DNA of 32,643 bases from Flavobacteriales bacterium (GTDB lineage Bacteria; Bacteroidota; Bacteroidia; Flavobacteriales_G; Salibacteraceae): the NCBI GenBank assembly GCA_003499525.1, contig DNTB01000015.1, positions 1 to 32,643 on the forward strand, in the 5' to 3' direction. Each line of letters begins with the position of its first letter. Within the stretch, counting starts at the first letter, position 1. Shown here one piece after another: positions 22,193 to 31,222 of the stretch. The notes beneath the pieces were generated by a model. That model worked only from the letters and a program-made list of their open reading frames with translations, did not search any database and was not told where the DNA came from. Both the position numbers and the translations under genes were made by a program.

Positions 22193-23570
22193 GAGATACT
22201 TTTTGAGAGATTGAATTACTTAGTTCTACTGAAAGTTGGTTGGTCGACTTTAAGGTCTTTTTCTGGGAAGTGAACTGAGCATCCAAAGCACGTTTATCTG
22301 ACGAACTCTTGTAAATCTTATCTCCGATTATAAAATCACCCGAGGCAGTCTTATATCTTCCTGCGTAGAGGTTCCGATAGTTTCCCTTGTACGAAGCATA
22401 ATTCACATTGTCCGTCCTGGTTTCAGATACCACATCTGAATGCAATACTTCACCGGTTTCAGCATCTACAATCTGATATTCAAAAGAAGCGGACATTGAG
22501 GAAGTTCCCTTGTATTCGTAATAAACCACCTTACGATATCTGGTAACATAATAGTTCTTTCCCGTTTCTGGATTGAACTTTTTTACCCGGTAGGCTTCAA
22601 AACCCTGTCTTGTATGCCTGCGTATCGTACCAGGGTTGCTGCTGTATGCAAGCAACCTACCATTGACCAGGGTATTCGCTCCAATCAGGTTGCCGGCCTG
22701 AATGGCACTTTCTCCTCCAGTTACTCCTGTTACACTTAACTTTTGTTCTTTGAGAATGGCATCAATATTAGAACGATCTATAACACGGATAAATGGATCT
22801 TTAGAGTTAGTCAGCTCGCTGATTACAGAAGATCTGACCTTAGTTTTAAGTGTTCCGGCCTTTTTCGTATTGTCCTCGAATTCCATCACAGCAATGACAT
22901 ATTGGCCCAATTCCAGAGCATTCTCTTTGTAATCAATGGCATCCTTATACTGGGGATCAAGTTTTAAAACCTGATCCATAAGGTCATAAGTTTTTCGATA
23001 TTTACCCTGCTCAAAGTAGGCTACTCCCAACCTGTATAGTGGTTCAGCCTTAGCCAAATTGCTCTGTATCCCTGCATCCTTGAAACCTGGCCGGAGGGTG
23101 TTGATTTCTGAATAGATCTTCTGGGCTTCTTCAAATTTCTCTTCATACATCAAATCTTCAGCCTCTTCATATCGGCGCAAAAGGTAAACGTCAAGTATTT
23201 CTTCAAAATACTCCTCATAATACGGGGGAATTTCAAGACGGACAAAAGCACTCATTTTCTTAGAATACCGCTTTGCGCCCAAATAACTGTAAACAGCTTC
23301 CCTGTCGTTTTTTACAGAATAGGCTTTGTAGAATCTGTTGAGCTCTTCTTCAAGTACAAATTGCCCTTCTTCTTTTAATCCAATCTTTGCATCAAGATTT
23401 GTGGGATTACGCACCAACGCCTGATAGAAGAAATCCGCGGCCTCATGATGCATCCCGGCTTCCTGAAGTTTTTTACCTTTTTTGGAATAGCTTTTTGATC
23501 CTGAACACCCCATAAAAAAAAGTGGAGCCCCAAGGAAAAGTAAAAGAACTGATGTCGTTCTGAACGTCAT
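22164..23570 (-). CDS. CsgG-family lipoprotein with TPR repeats
   Basis: This 468-residue lipoprotein has the lipobox FMGC (Cys22). Helical TPR-like repeats follow at about 30-230 (GMHHEAADFFYQALVRNPTN, KFEEAQKIYSEINTLRPGFK, YFEQGKYRKTYDLMDQVLKL). Next is a CsgG/HfaB-type domain at about 238-400: YVIAVMEFEDNT, DPFIRVIDRSNIDAILKEQK, ESAIQAGNLIGANTLVNGRL and FEYQIVDAETGEVLHSDVVS. CsgG domains form periplasmic or pore-like oligomers in curli export, but the domain also occurs in many lipoproteins that are not pores, and no curli genes are present. The overlap with the LPP20-type gene suggests a two-lipoprotein envelope complex (inference). Confidence 0.88.
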   Translation of the reverse strand: MTFRTTSVLLLFLGAPLFFMGCSGSKSYSKKGKKLQEAGMHHEAADFFYQALVRNPTNLDAKIGLKEEGQFVLEEELNRFYKAYSVKNDREAVYSYLGAKRYSKKMSAFVRLEIPPYYEEYFEEILDVYLLRRYEEAEDLMYEEKFEEAQKIYSEINTLRPGFKDAGIQSNLAKAEPLYRLGVAYFEQGKYRKTYDLMDQVLKLDPQYKDAIDYKENALELGQYVIAVMEFEDNTKKAGTLKTKVRSSVISELTNSKDPFIRVIDRSNIDAILKEQKLSVTGVTGGESAIQAGNLIGANTLVNGRLLAYSSNPGTIRRHTRQGFEAYRVKKFNPETGKNYYVTRYRKVVYYEYKGTSSMSASFEYQIVDAETGEVLHSDVVSETRTDNVNYASYKGNYRNLYAGRYKTASGDFIIGDKIYKSSSDKRALDAQFTSQKKTLKSTNQLSVELSNSISQKVSRGITSYNPD

Positions 23571-23635
23571 GATAATTAAGGTTTATGCAACCTAATCAAT
23601 CTTCGTGCCTATTACAATTAGAGCAAAACACAGAC

Positions 23636-24859
23636 CTACATGTTCGCAATGACTTCATCGCCAAATTCTGAGGTCTTGAGTAATGTCGCATCCTCCATCA
23701 AACGCTCAAAATCATAGGTGACCTTCTTGTTTGCAATTGCCCCTGCCAGACCTTTGTAAATCAGTTCGGACGCTTCATTCCATCCGATATGCTCCAGCAT
23801 CATCGCGCCTGAGAGAATGACAGAACCCGGATTGACTTTATCCTGATTAGCATATTTCGGTGCAGTTCCATGTGTTGCTTCAAAAATGGCCGCTCCTGTT
23901 ACATAGTTGATATTGGCCCCGGGTGCAATACCTATTCCTCCTACCATTGCCGCCAAAGCATCGGAAATGTAGTCCCCGTTTAGGTTCAAAGTTGCAATGA
24001 CATCATATTCCGCTGGTCGTAGAAGGATTTGCTGTAGAAAAGCATCTGCAATGACATCTTTTACGATGATTTTATGACCGTCTTTTTCAAATGATCTCCA
24101 CGGACCGCCACCGAATTCTTGAGCTCCATATTCTTCACCCGCAAATTCATAACCCCAGTCCCTGAAGGCCCCTTCGGTAAATTTCATGATATTTCCTTTG
24201 TGTACCAGTGTTACCGACTCCCTCTTATGCTTTATTGCATACTCTATTGCTGCCTTCACTAGTCGCTCAGTTCCCTCTTTAGATACCGGTTTAACGCCTA
24301 GTCCTACGGTGTCGGGAAAACGGATTTTCTTAAATCTTTCAGGAAATTCGACTTTCAGATACTCCAGCATTTTGCTTGTTTCAGCCTCGCCATCAGCAAA
24401 CTCAATTCCCGCATAGATATCCTCTGTGTTCTCTCTGAAAATAACCATATCCACTTTACCGGGCTCTTTTACCGGTGAAGGAACACCTTCAAACCAGCGA
24501 ACTGGCCTCAGACAGACGTACAAATCAAGAATCTGACGTAGTGCTACGTTAAGAGAACGAATACCTCCACCTACAGGAGTGGTCAAAGGCCCTTTGATTG
24601 CAATTAGGTATTCCCTGATAGTGTCAAGCGTTTCTTCTGGTAACCATTCTCCCGTTTCATTGAACGCCTTTTCACCTGCAAGTACTTCTTTCCAGGCAAT
24701 GCTTCTATCGCCGTTGTATGCTTTTGCAACAGCTGCATCAAATACGCGTTGAGATGCATTCCAAATATCCGGGCCGGTACCGTCGCCAATAATAAAAGGA
24801 ATAATCGGCTGGTCGGGAACATTAAGTATCCCATTTTCAATTGTTATTTTGTCTGCCAT
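23636..24859 (-). CDS. icd: NADP-dependent isocitrate dehydrogenase (E. coli Icd type)
   Basis: The enzyme oxidatively decarboxylates isocitrate to 2-oxoglutarate in the TCA cycle. The 407-residue protein carries S102, N104 and R108 in the substrate motif GGGIRSLNVALRQ, then LRPVRWFEGVPSPV and the metal-binding NLNGDYISDALAA. The NADP-specifying residues K335 and Y336 (GTAPKYANQDKVNPGS), Y382 and R386 (TYDFERLMED) correspond to E. coli Lys344, Tyr345, Tyr391 and Arg395. The Ser phosphorylated by the IDH kinase in E. coli corresponds to S102, but no kinase gene is visible. It has its own TAAATTTG element and is divergent from prfC. Confidence 0.96.
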   Translation of the reverse strand: MADKITIENGILNVPDQPIIPFIIGDGTGPDIWNASQRVFDAAVAKAYNGDRSIAWKEVLAGEKAFNETGEWLPEETLDTIREYLIAIKGPLTTPVGGGIRSLNVALRQILDLYVCLRPVRWFEGVPSPVKEPGKVDMVIFRENTEDIYAGIEFADGEAETSKMLEYLKVEFPERFKKIRFPDTVGLGVKPVSKEGTERLVKAAIEYAIKHKRESVTLVHKGNIMKFTEGAFRDWGYEFAGEEYGAQEFGGGPWRSFEKDGHKIIVKDVIADAFLQQILLRPAEYDVIATLNLNGDYISDALAAMVGGIGIAPGANINYVTGAAIFEATHGTAPKYANQDKVNPGSVILSGAMMLEHIGWNEASELIYKGLAGAIANKKVTYDFERLMEDATLLKTSEFGDEVIANM

Positions 24860-24890
24860 AATTAAGGATTGTAAAGATCATTGAGGATCG

Positions 24891-24898
24891 CAAATTTA
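24891..24898 (-). promoter_or_regulatory. -7 promoter element (TAnnTTTG) of icd
   Basis: The minus strand reads TAAATTTG, 31 bp upstream of the icd ATG. It lies in the 147-bp divergent region shared with prfC. No clear -33 TTG was seen. Confidence 0.4.
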
Positions 24899-24981
24899 GA
24901 CTTTATGAAAGAAGAGGGGGCATTAACCTTCAATGACAAGTTACCTCAATCAGTCTGAGAATTTAACCCTTTCCAAATCAC

Positions 24982-24989
24982 TATTTTTG
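24982..24989 (+). promoter_or_regulatory. -7 promoter element (TAnnTTTG) of prfC
   Basis: TATTTTTG ends 17 bp upstream of the prfC ATG, giving a very short leader. Confidence 0.4.
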
Positions 24990-25006
24990 CCCACCGATTT
25001 TTCAAG

Positions 25007-26599
25007 ATGCATATAAGCGAAGAGATAAACAAGCGAAAAACTTTTGGTATCATTTCACATCCGGATGCCGGTAAAACAACTCTCACGGAAAAGCTCCTGC
25101 TCTTTGGTGGCGCCATTCAAGTTGCCGGTGCGGTGAAAAACAACAAAATTAAACGTACCGCCACCTCCGACTTCATGGAAATTGAGAAACAACGGGGAAT
25201 ATCAGTAGCTACGTCGGTAATGACTTTTGAGTACGGCGGTAAATTGATCAACATTCTGGATACTCCCGGGCACAAGGATTTTGCAGAAGACACTTACCGT
25301 ACCTTAACAGCAGTAGATTCAGTCATCCTGGTAATAGATGCGGCGAATGGAGTTGAGGAGCAAACCGAAAAGCTCATGGAGGTGTGCCGAATGAGGGATA
25401 TTCCCGTGCTCATTTTTGTAAATAAACTCGACCGCGAAGGAAAAGATGCATTTGACCTGCTCGATGAACTCGAAGAAAAGCTAGATATTAAAGTGCGACC
25501 ACTTGCATGGCCGATTGGGATAGGAGCAGATTTTAAAGGAGTGTACAATATTCACAAGCAGGAACTGAACCTTTTCGATTCTAACAAAACGGAAATTGAA
25601 AAAGATATTGTCAAAATAACAGATATCAATGATCAGCAAATTGATGATATTCTTGGTAGTCAGGGCGAAGTACTACGGTCAGATTTGGAATTGATTGAAG
25701 GTGTATATGATGATTTTGAACCTGAGGAATATGAAAAAGCACAGATAGCTCCAGTTTTCTTCGGTTCGGCACTCTATAACTTCGGTGTGCAAGAACTTTT
25801 AGAATCTTTTATAGAGCTAGCCCCTAGCCCACTTTCCCGTCCAACAAATCAGGGAGATATTGAGCCTGAAAGAGAAGATTTCAGCGGGTTCATATTCAAG
25901 ATTCACGCAAACCTTGATCCTAATCACAGAAACAGACTGGCTTTTTTACGTGTTTGCTCAGGCACCTTCAAAAGGAACACGTTTTACAAACATGTGAGGG
26001 CTGGAAAAAACTTCAAATTTTCCAACCCATATACCTTTATGGCACAATCAAAATTGGTAGTTGAAGAAGCTTTTCCTGGGGACGTTGTCGGACTCTATGA
26101 CACAGGGAATTTTAAAATCGGCGATACGCTGACCGACGGCAAGGAATTTATGTTCAAAGGAATTCCGAGTTTTTCACCTGAGTTGTTCAGAGAGGTTCAA
26201 AATCAAGACCCGATGAAAACCAAGCAACTGGAAAAAGGCTTGCTACAGCTAACCGAAGAAGGGGTCGCTCAATTATTTATAAGGCAACCCGGAAACGTAA
26301 AAATATTGGGTACCGTCGGAGACCTCCAGTTTGAAGTAATTCAATATCGCTTGAAACATGAATATGGAGCTTCGTGCAATTTTAAAGGCCTTCCATTCCA
26401 CAAAGCTACCTGGATAACTACCGATAATCAGGAACAGTTGAATGATTTTCTCCGCATTAAGAGTAGAAATATAGTCCAGGACAAAGACGATAATTGGGTT
26501 TTTCTCGCAGAGTCTCCTTTTCTGCTTGATATGGCAAGAAGAGATTATCCAGACCTGGTTTTTCACACCACCAGTGAGTTTAAAGTAACTGCAGAATGA
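25007..26599 (+). CDS. prfC: Peptide chain release factor 3
   Basis: RF3 is a translational GTPase that recycles RF1 and RF2 from the ribosome after termination. The 530-residue protein has the G1 motif SHPDAGKTT at 17-25, KQRGISVATSVMTF (G2/switch I region, 61-74), DTPGH at 85-89 and NKLD at 139-142, all intact. ATSDFMEIEKQRGIS is diagnostic for RF3 rather than EF-G, and domains II and III end with GDLQFEVIQYRLKHEYGA as in other RF3 proteins. The length is usual for the family. It is followed by the acyltransferase gene after 34 bp on the same strand, possibly cotranscribed. Confidence 0.97.
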   Translation: MHISEEINKRKTFGIISHPDAGKTTLTEKLLLFGGAIQVAGAVKNNKIKRTATSDFMEIEKQRGISVATSVMTFEYGGKLINILDTPGHKDFAEDTYRTLTAVDSVILVIDAANGVEEQTEKLMEVCRMRDIPVLIFVNKLDREGKDAFDLLDELEEKLDIKVRPLAWPIGIGADFKGVYNIHKQELNLFDSNKTEIEKDIVKITDINDQQIDDILGSQGEVLRSDLELIEGVYDDFEPEEYEKAQIAPVFFGSALYNFGVQELLESFIELAPSPLSRPTNQGDIEPEREDFSGFIFKIHANLDPNHRNRLAFLRVCSGTFKRNTFYKHVRAGKNFKFSNPYTFMAQSKLVVEEAFPGDVVGLYDTGNFKIGDTLTDGKEFMFKGIPSFSPELFREVQNQDPMKTKQLEKGLLQLTEEGVAQLFIRQPGNVKILGTVGDLQFEVIQYRLKHEYGASCNFKGLPFHKATWITTDNQEQLNDFLRIKSRNIVQDKDDNWVFLAESPFLLDMARRDYPDLVFHTTSEFKVTAE

Positions 26600-26633
26600 C
26601 AGATTATTCAATTTAACTACAACGATCAATAGG

Positions 26634-27548
26634 ATGAGTAAGGTAATTGTATTCATTATAAGGGTTTTCTCGAGACTCCCCTTTTGGTTTTTATATGGTG
26701 TAGCCGATCTCTTATACTGGGTTCTTTTCAGAGGTATAGGATATAGAAAAAAAGTGGTTTTGAACAATTTGAAAAATTCATTTCCTCAAAAATCTCCTGA
26801 GGAAATCAAAAAGCTCTCACACCAATTCTTCAGGCATCTGGCTGATTTAATGGTAGAATCATTTAAGGTGATCACCATTGACATCGAACCTTTAAATAAG
26901 CGGGTAGAATACCAGAATTCCGAAATACTTGATAAGCTCTCGAATGAAAACAAATCTGTTGTAATTGTCATCGGACATATGGCCAATTGGGAGTATGTAG
27001 CCGCCACATCTGGTGCATACATCAAGCAATTACCCATTGGAATTTATAAACCTTTAAAGAATAAGGTTATTGAAGACCTTATGAACCATTATCGCGGTAA
27101 GTCAGGAATTGAATTAGCTCCTGTACAGGAAACTCGAAACGTAATGCGCAATTATTTTGAAAAAGGAACGAAAACTGCCCTTATCTTAATTGCAGATCAG
27201 GCTCCCTCTCCTGAAAAGGCGTATTGGATGAGATTCCTTAACCAAAATACTCCCATTTTCTATGGGCCTGAGTTTTTCGCCAGAAAATATGATTACCCTC
27301 TCGTATTTGCGCATTTGAACAAAGTCAAAAGGGGATATTATAGCGTTCGGTTCGAACTCTTGCATGACCATTCCGGCCAGACTGAATATGGAGAATTAAC
27401 AGAGCTTCATGTAAAAGCTCTGGAAAAGAATATTCTGGAAAACCCCTCTATTTGGTTGTGGTCGCACAAGAGGTGGAAGCATAAATTGCCGGTAGATATA
27501 GATAGCAAGCAACTATCGAAAAATTTTCCAATCAATTCTATTGAATAA
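26634..27548 (+). CDS. LpxL/HtrB-type lysophospholipid (lipid A) acyltransferase
   Basis: This 304-residue protein is an inner-membrane acyltransferase of the LpxL/HtrB family, which adds secondary acyl chains to lipid A or a related lipid. It opens with a hydrophobic anchor (about residues 4-33) and RKKVVLNNLKNSFPQKSPEE, typical of the family. The catalytic H-X4-E motif is H115-E120 in IGHMANWE. GIYKPLKNKVIEDLMNHYRG, ADQAP (about 193) and a C-terminal WLWSHKRWKH are also typical. Its exact lipid substrate in this organism is unknown. The last 11 bp overlap the end of the convergent endonuclease gene. No lipid A genes adjoin it. Confidence 0.93.
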   Translation: MSKVIVFIIRVFSRLPFWFLYGVADLLYWVLFRGIGYRKKVVLNNLKNSFPQKSPEEIKKLSHQFFRHLADLMVESFKVITIDIEPLNKRVEYQNSEILDKLSNENKSVVIVIGHMANWEYVAATSGAYIKQLPIGIYKPLKNKVIEDLMNHYRGKSGIELAPVQETRNVMRNYFEKGTKTALILIADQAPSPEKAYWMRFLNQNTPIFYGPEFFARKYDYPLVFAHLNKVKRGYYSVRFELLHDHSGQTEYGELTELHVKALEKNILENPSIWLWSHKRWKHKLPVDIDSKQLSKNFPINSIE

Positions 27549-29172
27549 TAACGCTGGTCCAATCGCCCGGTTTTCCATCTGCTTGATGATGGATCAGATA
27601 CATTCCCGCCGGAAGGTCATTGATATCGATCATTTGTAAAGGATCCTTTACAAGGATTTGAAGAACCTGCGTGCCCGAAACATCAAAAATTGAAACGATG
27701 CCACCTATTCTCGCATTTTTGAGGTAAATCATATCAGTTGTTGGGTTCGGAAAAACCAACAATCGATCATTGATTTCAATATCATCAGTACTTAAATTCA
27801 TCCAGCTTCCGGACAACAGCACATCCTGTACAGCCAGGTTTGCACTCGGAATATCGGTTGTAATCCGAAGCGTATCCGTAATGGTAACCTGGCTTTGAGG
27901 GGTGAATCCGACCTTTATCTCTACTCCTTCTCCAGGTGCTAATGTAGCTCCGGTCGGATTATTTCTTAAAAAGAATACGGAGGAATTTATTATTGATGCA
28001 GTTAGGATTTGAATAGGCGTGTTTCCCCGGTTCTCTATAACGGCTGTTATGGTCGTATCTGCAGTACTGCTTTGAACATCAATTTCCTGAGAACTATATA
28101 AATCGTATATATCGGTCGGTACAACCGCGTTTCCAATAAAGTTCATTCGGTCCGCAAACTGGGGGTAATCTATAAATGGATTTCGATTGTTCTGGAATGC
28201 GAAAATGTCGTTATTCCTCTTCTTTTCTTCCTGATCAGGTAAAAAATCATAATGCCACTGCCGCAGGTCAGATTCCTGATTCGCATCTAAATATCCGTTA
28301 TAATTCTGATATTTTAATACGAAATAAAACATCGCTCTTGCCGCTCTTCCCTTTTGCTCATCGCGGGGCTCAAAAACTTGTGTTCCCTGCGCATCATTCC
28401 CCGTAAACGAGCCTCCTGAACCTACAGGTGAGCTATTGGATACCACATCACCAAAAGGAAAATTACCCCGGGAACTATTTGCAAACTGCTTTGTCGGGAA
28501 GAGATGGAATAAGTCAGACTTCATTGGCTCTGCACTGCTAAATTGCCCCTGCGGAAAAGTATGTTCCGTATTAAAACTCTGGCCCTGTGCAGCCTGACGG
28601 TCGCTATAGTTTGTGGCCAAATCTCCGGTGTAGACTCCTTCAAGTGTGTTCACAGAAGCTCCCTGACCATTCACTTTTTGATTGTCGATTACCATGTACA
28701 TCTCGTCGCGGGCCGAGTTATAAGTACCCGGAGAAAAACCATTGGAAATGATATTGCCCAATTCTGTTTTCAGCGGTTCACCCTCTAAATTGAAAGTGGA
28801 AGAATAGTAGTTTGAAAATTTGCCATTTCCTCGAAGTTCAACCAAATAATCTCCGCGATAGCTCGATTCAAAAACCAATTGCGCCAGGTGCTCAATGTTA
28901 TGTTCGGGCTCGAAATATACCCAAACTGATTCTGAGCTGCTGCTCTGAATTACAACCGTAGCGACATCCACGCTAAAAACTTGTTCACTATAAAAATCCC
29001 GAATAGAAATAGCTCCAGAAACAACTGTATCGTAATCGTTTTGTATGGTCAGAAGTACACTATCTTTTTCTGGATTATTTACATCTCCAAAATTGAGACT
29101 GGCAGGTGTAAAACTAATCTGAGCCGAAAGCCAAAGGGGCAAGATCAGAAAAAACAGTACGAATTGCTTCAT
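27538..29172 (-). CDS. Secreted endonuclease I with type IX sorting domain
   Basis: This 544-residue exported nuclease has a signal peptide ending LSAQ (about residue 18). A choice-of-anchor-D-like beta domain follows (SFTPASLNFGDVNNPEKDSV, about 19-120). The endonuclease I domain is at about 125-360 and contains NTEHTFPQGQF (H204), MKSDLFHLFPT, SSRGNFPFG, DEQKGRAARAMFYF and NNRNPFIDYPQFADR. A second Ig-like domain spans about 365-460, and the C-terminal type IX sorting domain (LLVFPNPTTDMIYLKNA ... LPAGMYLIHH) follows. It should be exported by the T9SS and attached to or released from the cell surface, degrading extracellular DNA for nutrients or biofilm turnover (inference). It has its own TACTTTTG promoter element. 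Confidence 0.92.
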   Translation of the reverse strand: MKQFVLFFLILPLWLSAQISFTPASLNFGDVNNPEKDSVLLTIQNDYDTVVSGAISIRDFYSEQVFSVDVATVVIQSSSSESVWVYFEPEHNIEHLAQLVFESSYRGDYLVELRGNGKFSNYYSSTFNLEGEPLKTELGNIISNGFSPGTYNSARDEMYMVIDNQKVNGQGASVNTLEGVYTGDLATNYSDRQAAQGQSFNTEHTFPQGQFSSAEPMKSDLFHLFPTKQFANSSRGNFPFGDVVSNSSPVGSGGSFTGNDAQGTQVFEPRDEQKGRAARAMFYFVLKYQNYNGYLDANQESDLRQWHYDFLPDQEEKKRNNDIFAFQNNRNPFIDYPQFADRMNFIGNAVVPTDIYDLYSSQEIDVQSSTADTTITAVIENRGNTPIQILTASIINSSVFFLRNNPTGATLAPGEGVEIKVGFTPQSQVTITDTLRITTDIPSANLAVQDVLLSGSWMNLSTDDIEINDRLLVFPNPTTDMIYLKNARIGGIVSIFDVSGTQVLQILVKDPLQMIDINDLPAGMYLIHHQADGKPGDWTSVIIQ

Positions 29173-29186
29173 TTAAAGATTTTCGC

Positions 29187-29194
29187 CAAAAGTA
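29187..29194 (-). promoter_or_regulatory. -7 promoter element (TAnnTTTG) of the endonuclease gene
   Basis: The minus strand reads TACTTTTGGC, 14 bp upstream of the ATG at 29172. The same 10-base string precedes the XRE gene. It lies in the 88-bp divergent region with the ABC-F gene. Confidence 0.45.
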
Positions 29195-29260
29195 CAAGAA
29201 ACCTTTTGGGATATTCCGGTCATGCAGGTTCTAATAATCTCATTTATTTTGCAGCTCTTT

Positions 29261-31222
29261 ATGGTTGGCATTAACAGCGTTTCGGTCTTTTATTCAGGTA
29301 TTCCGCTGTTTAGGAATATCTCTTTTGTTATCAACGAGCGCGATAAAATAGGCCTTGTTGGCAAGAATGGAGCTGGAAAAACCTCGCTGCTCAGATTAAT
29401 TCTGGGTTTGCAAAACCCCGATGAGGGGAGTATTACCCGCAACGATGACGTTACCCTGGGGTACCTTCCTCAGGAAATGAAACCTGATGATTCATCAACT
29501 CCTTTGGACAAGGTAATGACGGTAAAAAGGGAAATTGAAGATTTGGAGAAAAAAGTGCATGACATTGAAAATCAACTCATTAATAGAGATGACTACCAAA
29601 GCGATGAATACCTCAAACTGACCCATGATCTGAGCGAGTATCACGATAAAATACATCAATTCAACCTGCACGAAATTGAGTCGCAGGCTGAAAGACTGCT
29701 AACAGGTTTGGGATTCAAACGCGAAGAGTTTACCCGACCGCTTAGCGAGTTTAGCGCCGGATGGCAAATGAGGGCAGAGTTAGCGAGAATTCTTCTCTTG
29801 CAGCCTTCGCTTATTCTGCTCGATGAGCCTACCAATCATTTGGATATCCACTCTATCATTTGGTTAGAAAATTTTCTGAAGGACTATCCGGGAGCAGTAC
29901 TAACCATATCTCACGACAGAAAATTTTTAGATCGGGTTACCCACAGAACCATTGAAATCGTTAAAGGTCAGATCTACGACTACAAAGCTTCTTATTCTCA
30001 TTTTACGGAGCTAAGAAAAGAGCGGATTGAACAGCAGCAACGAACTCTGAAGAACCAGCAGGACTATATCCGGCAACAGGAAAGATTTATTGAGAGATTT
30101 CGATATAAAAACACCAAGGCAAAGCAGGTTCAATCAAAGCTTAAACAACTGGAAAAATTTGAAACCGTCGATATCGATATTGAAGACCACAGCACCATAA
30201 AGTTTAGATTCCCGGATGCGAAAAGATCAGGCAAAGTGGTCCTAAAGGCCGACGATGCAACGAAAAAATTCGGAAGTAAGAAGGTTTTTGAAAACATTAA
30301 CCTTGAAGTCCATAGAATGGACAGAGTAGCTCTTGTGGGGAAAAACGGAGCTGGCAAATCCACCTTTGTTAAGTTGTTTTGTGAAAATCTGGATCATGAG
30401 GGAAAAGTAGAACTAGGACATAATGTTGGGCTCAACTATTATGCTCAGATTCAGGAAAATACATTGGATCCGGATTTGACCGTTCTCCAGACTCTGGAAC
30501 AAGAGGCAAAAGGAGATATAGTCAACCCTGCAAAACTAAGAGGGCTATTAGGGGCATTTCTCTTTTCTGGTGAGGATACGGACAAAAAGGTAAAAGTGCT
30601 TTCAGGGGGCGAAAAATCCCGACTCGCCCTGGCGCGCATGCTTCTGAGATCCGCAAATCTCCTGGTACTTGATGAACCCACCAACCACCTTGATATTCCG
30701 TCCAAAGAGCGTCTTAAAGAAGCACTAATTCAATATAACGGTACACTCATTATTGTTTCTCATGATCGTGATTTCCTCCACGGACTTACCAATAAAACCA
30801 TTGAAATCGATGATGGACAAACAAAAACATATCCAGGTGACATCAATGAGTTTCTGAATAAAAAGGAAGCCTCGGATTTCAGGAGTTTTGAACTTACCGA
30901 GAAAAAGAGCACAACAATAAAATCAAAAGATTCAGCAGCCCCTTCTGAAGGGAAATTGAACTACGAAAAAAAGAAAGAAGCCAGTAAAATAGTACGAAAG
31001 CTAAGATCAGATATTAAGAAAAAGGAACAGAAAATTGAGAAACTGGAAAAGGAAATTGCGCAACTGGAAACTACCATGAATTCAGAGTCCGGGGACTACT
31101 CCAAAGATATTTTCTTCCGACATGCAGAGTTATCTCAGGATCTTGAACGCCAAATGGCGACCTGGGAAGAATTGAATCAAAAACTGGAAAGCAATCAGCA
31201 AATACTTGAAGAATTTAAATGA
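29261..31222 (+). CDS. ABC-F family ATPase
   Basis: ABC-F proteins are soluble twin ATPases that act on ribosomes (translation factors or antibiotic-resistance type). I start at the ATG at 29261 (653 residues); the longer frame adds 13 hydrophobic residues absent from the family. Domain 1 has the Walker A GKNGAGKT at 34-41, a modified signature FSAGWQMRAELAR and Walker B LILLDEPTNHLD. Domain 2 has VGKNGAGKS, the canonical LSGGEKSRLALARM and LVLDEPTNHLD. The P-site tRNA-interaction linker between them is about 85 residues and rich in Arg, Lys and Gln (KNQQDYIRQQERFIERFRYK). The C-terminal 80 residues form a Lys/Glu coiled coil. No resistance role can be assigned. It overlaps hutI by 4 bp. Confidence 0.95.
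   Translation: MVGINSVSVFYSGIPLFRNISFVINERDKIGLVGKNGAGKTSLLRLILGLQNPDEGSITRNDDVTLGYLPQEMKPDDSSTPLDKVMTVKREIEDLEKKVHDIENQLINRDDYQSDEYLKLTHDLSEYHDKIHQFNLHEIESQAERLLTGLGFKREEFTRPLSEFSAGWQMRAELARILLLQPSLILLDEPTNHLDIHSIIWLENFLKDYPGAVLTISHDRKFLDRVTHRTIEIVKGQIYDYKASYSHFTELRKERIEQQQRTLKNQQDYIRQQERFIERFRYKNTKAKQVQSKLKQLEKFETVDIDIEDHSTIKFRFPDAKRSGKVVLKADDATKKFGSKKVFENINLEVHRMDRVALVGKNGAGKSTFVKLFCENLDHEGKVELGHNVGLNYYAQIQENTLDPDLTVLQTLEQEAKGDIVNPAKLRGLLGAFLFSGEDTDKKVKVLSGGEKSRLALARMLLRSANLLVLDEPTNHLDIPSKERLKEALIQYNGTLIIVSHDRDFLHGLTNKTIEIDDGQTKTYPGDINEFLNKKEASDFRSFELTEKKSTTIKSKDSAAPSEGKLNYEKKKEASKIVRKLRSDIKKKEQKIEKLEKEIAQLETTMNSESGDYSKDIFFRHAELSQDLERQMATWEELNQKLESNQQILEEFK

Noticed and set aside
26273..26767. 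164-codon open frame antisense to the end of prfC
   Set aside because: It lies opposite the conserved RF3 C-terminus and the start of the acyltransferase gene, and its product has no recognisable domain. The sense genes explain the sequence.
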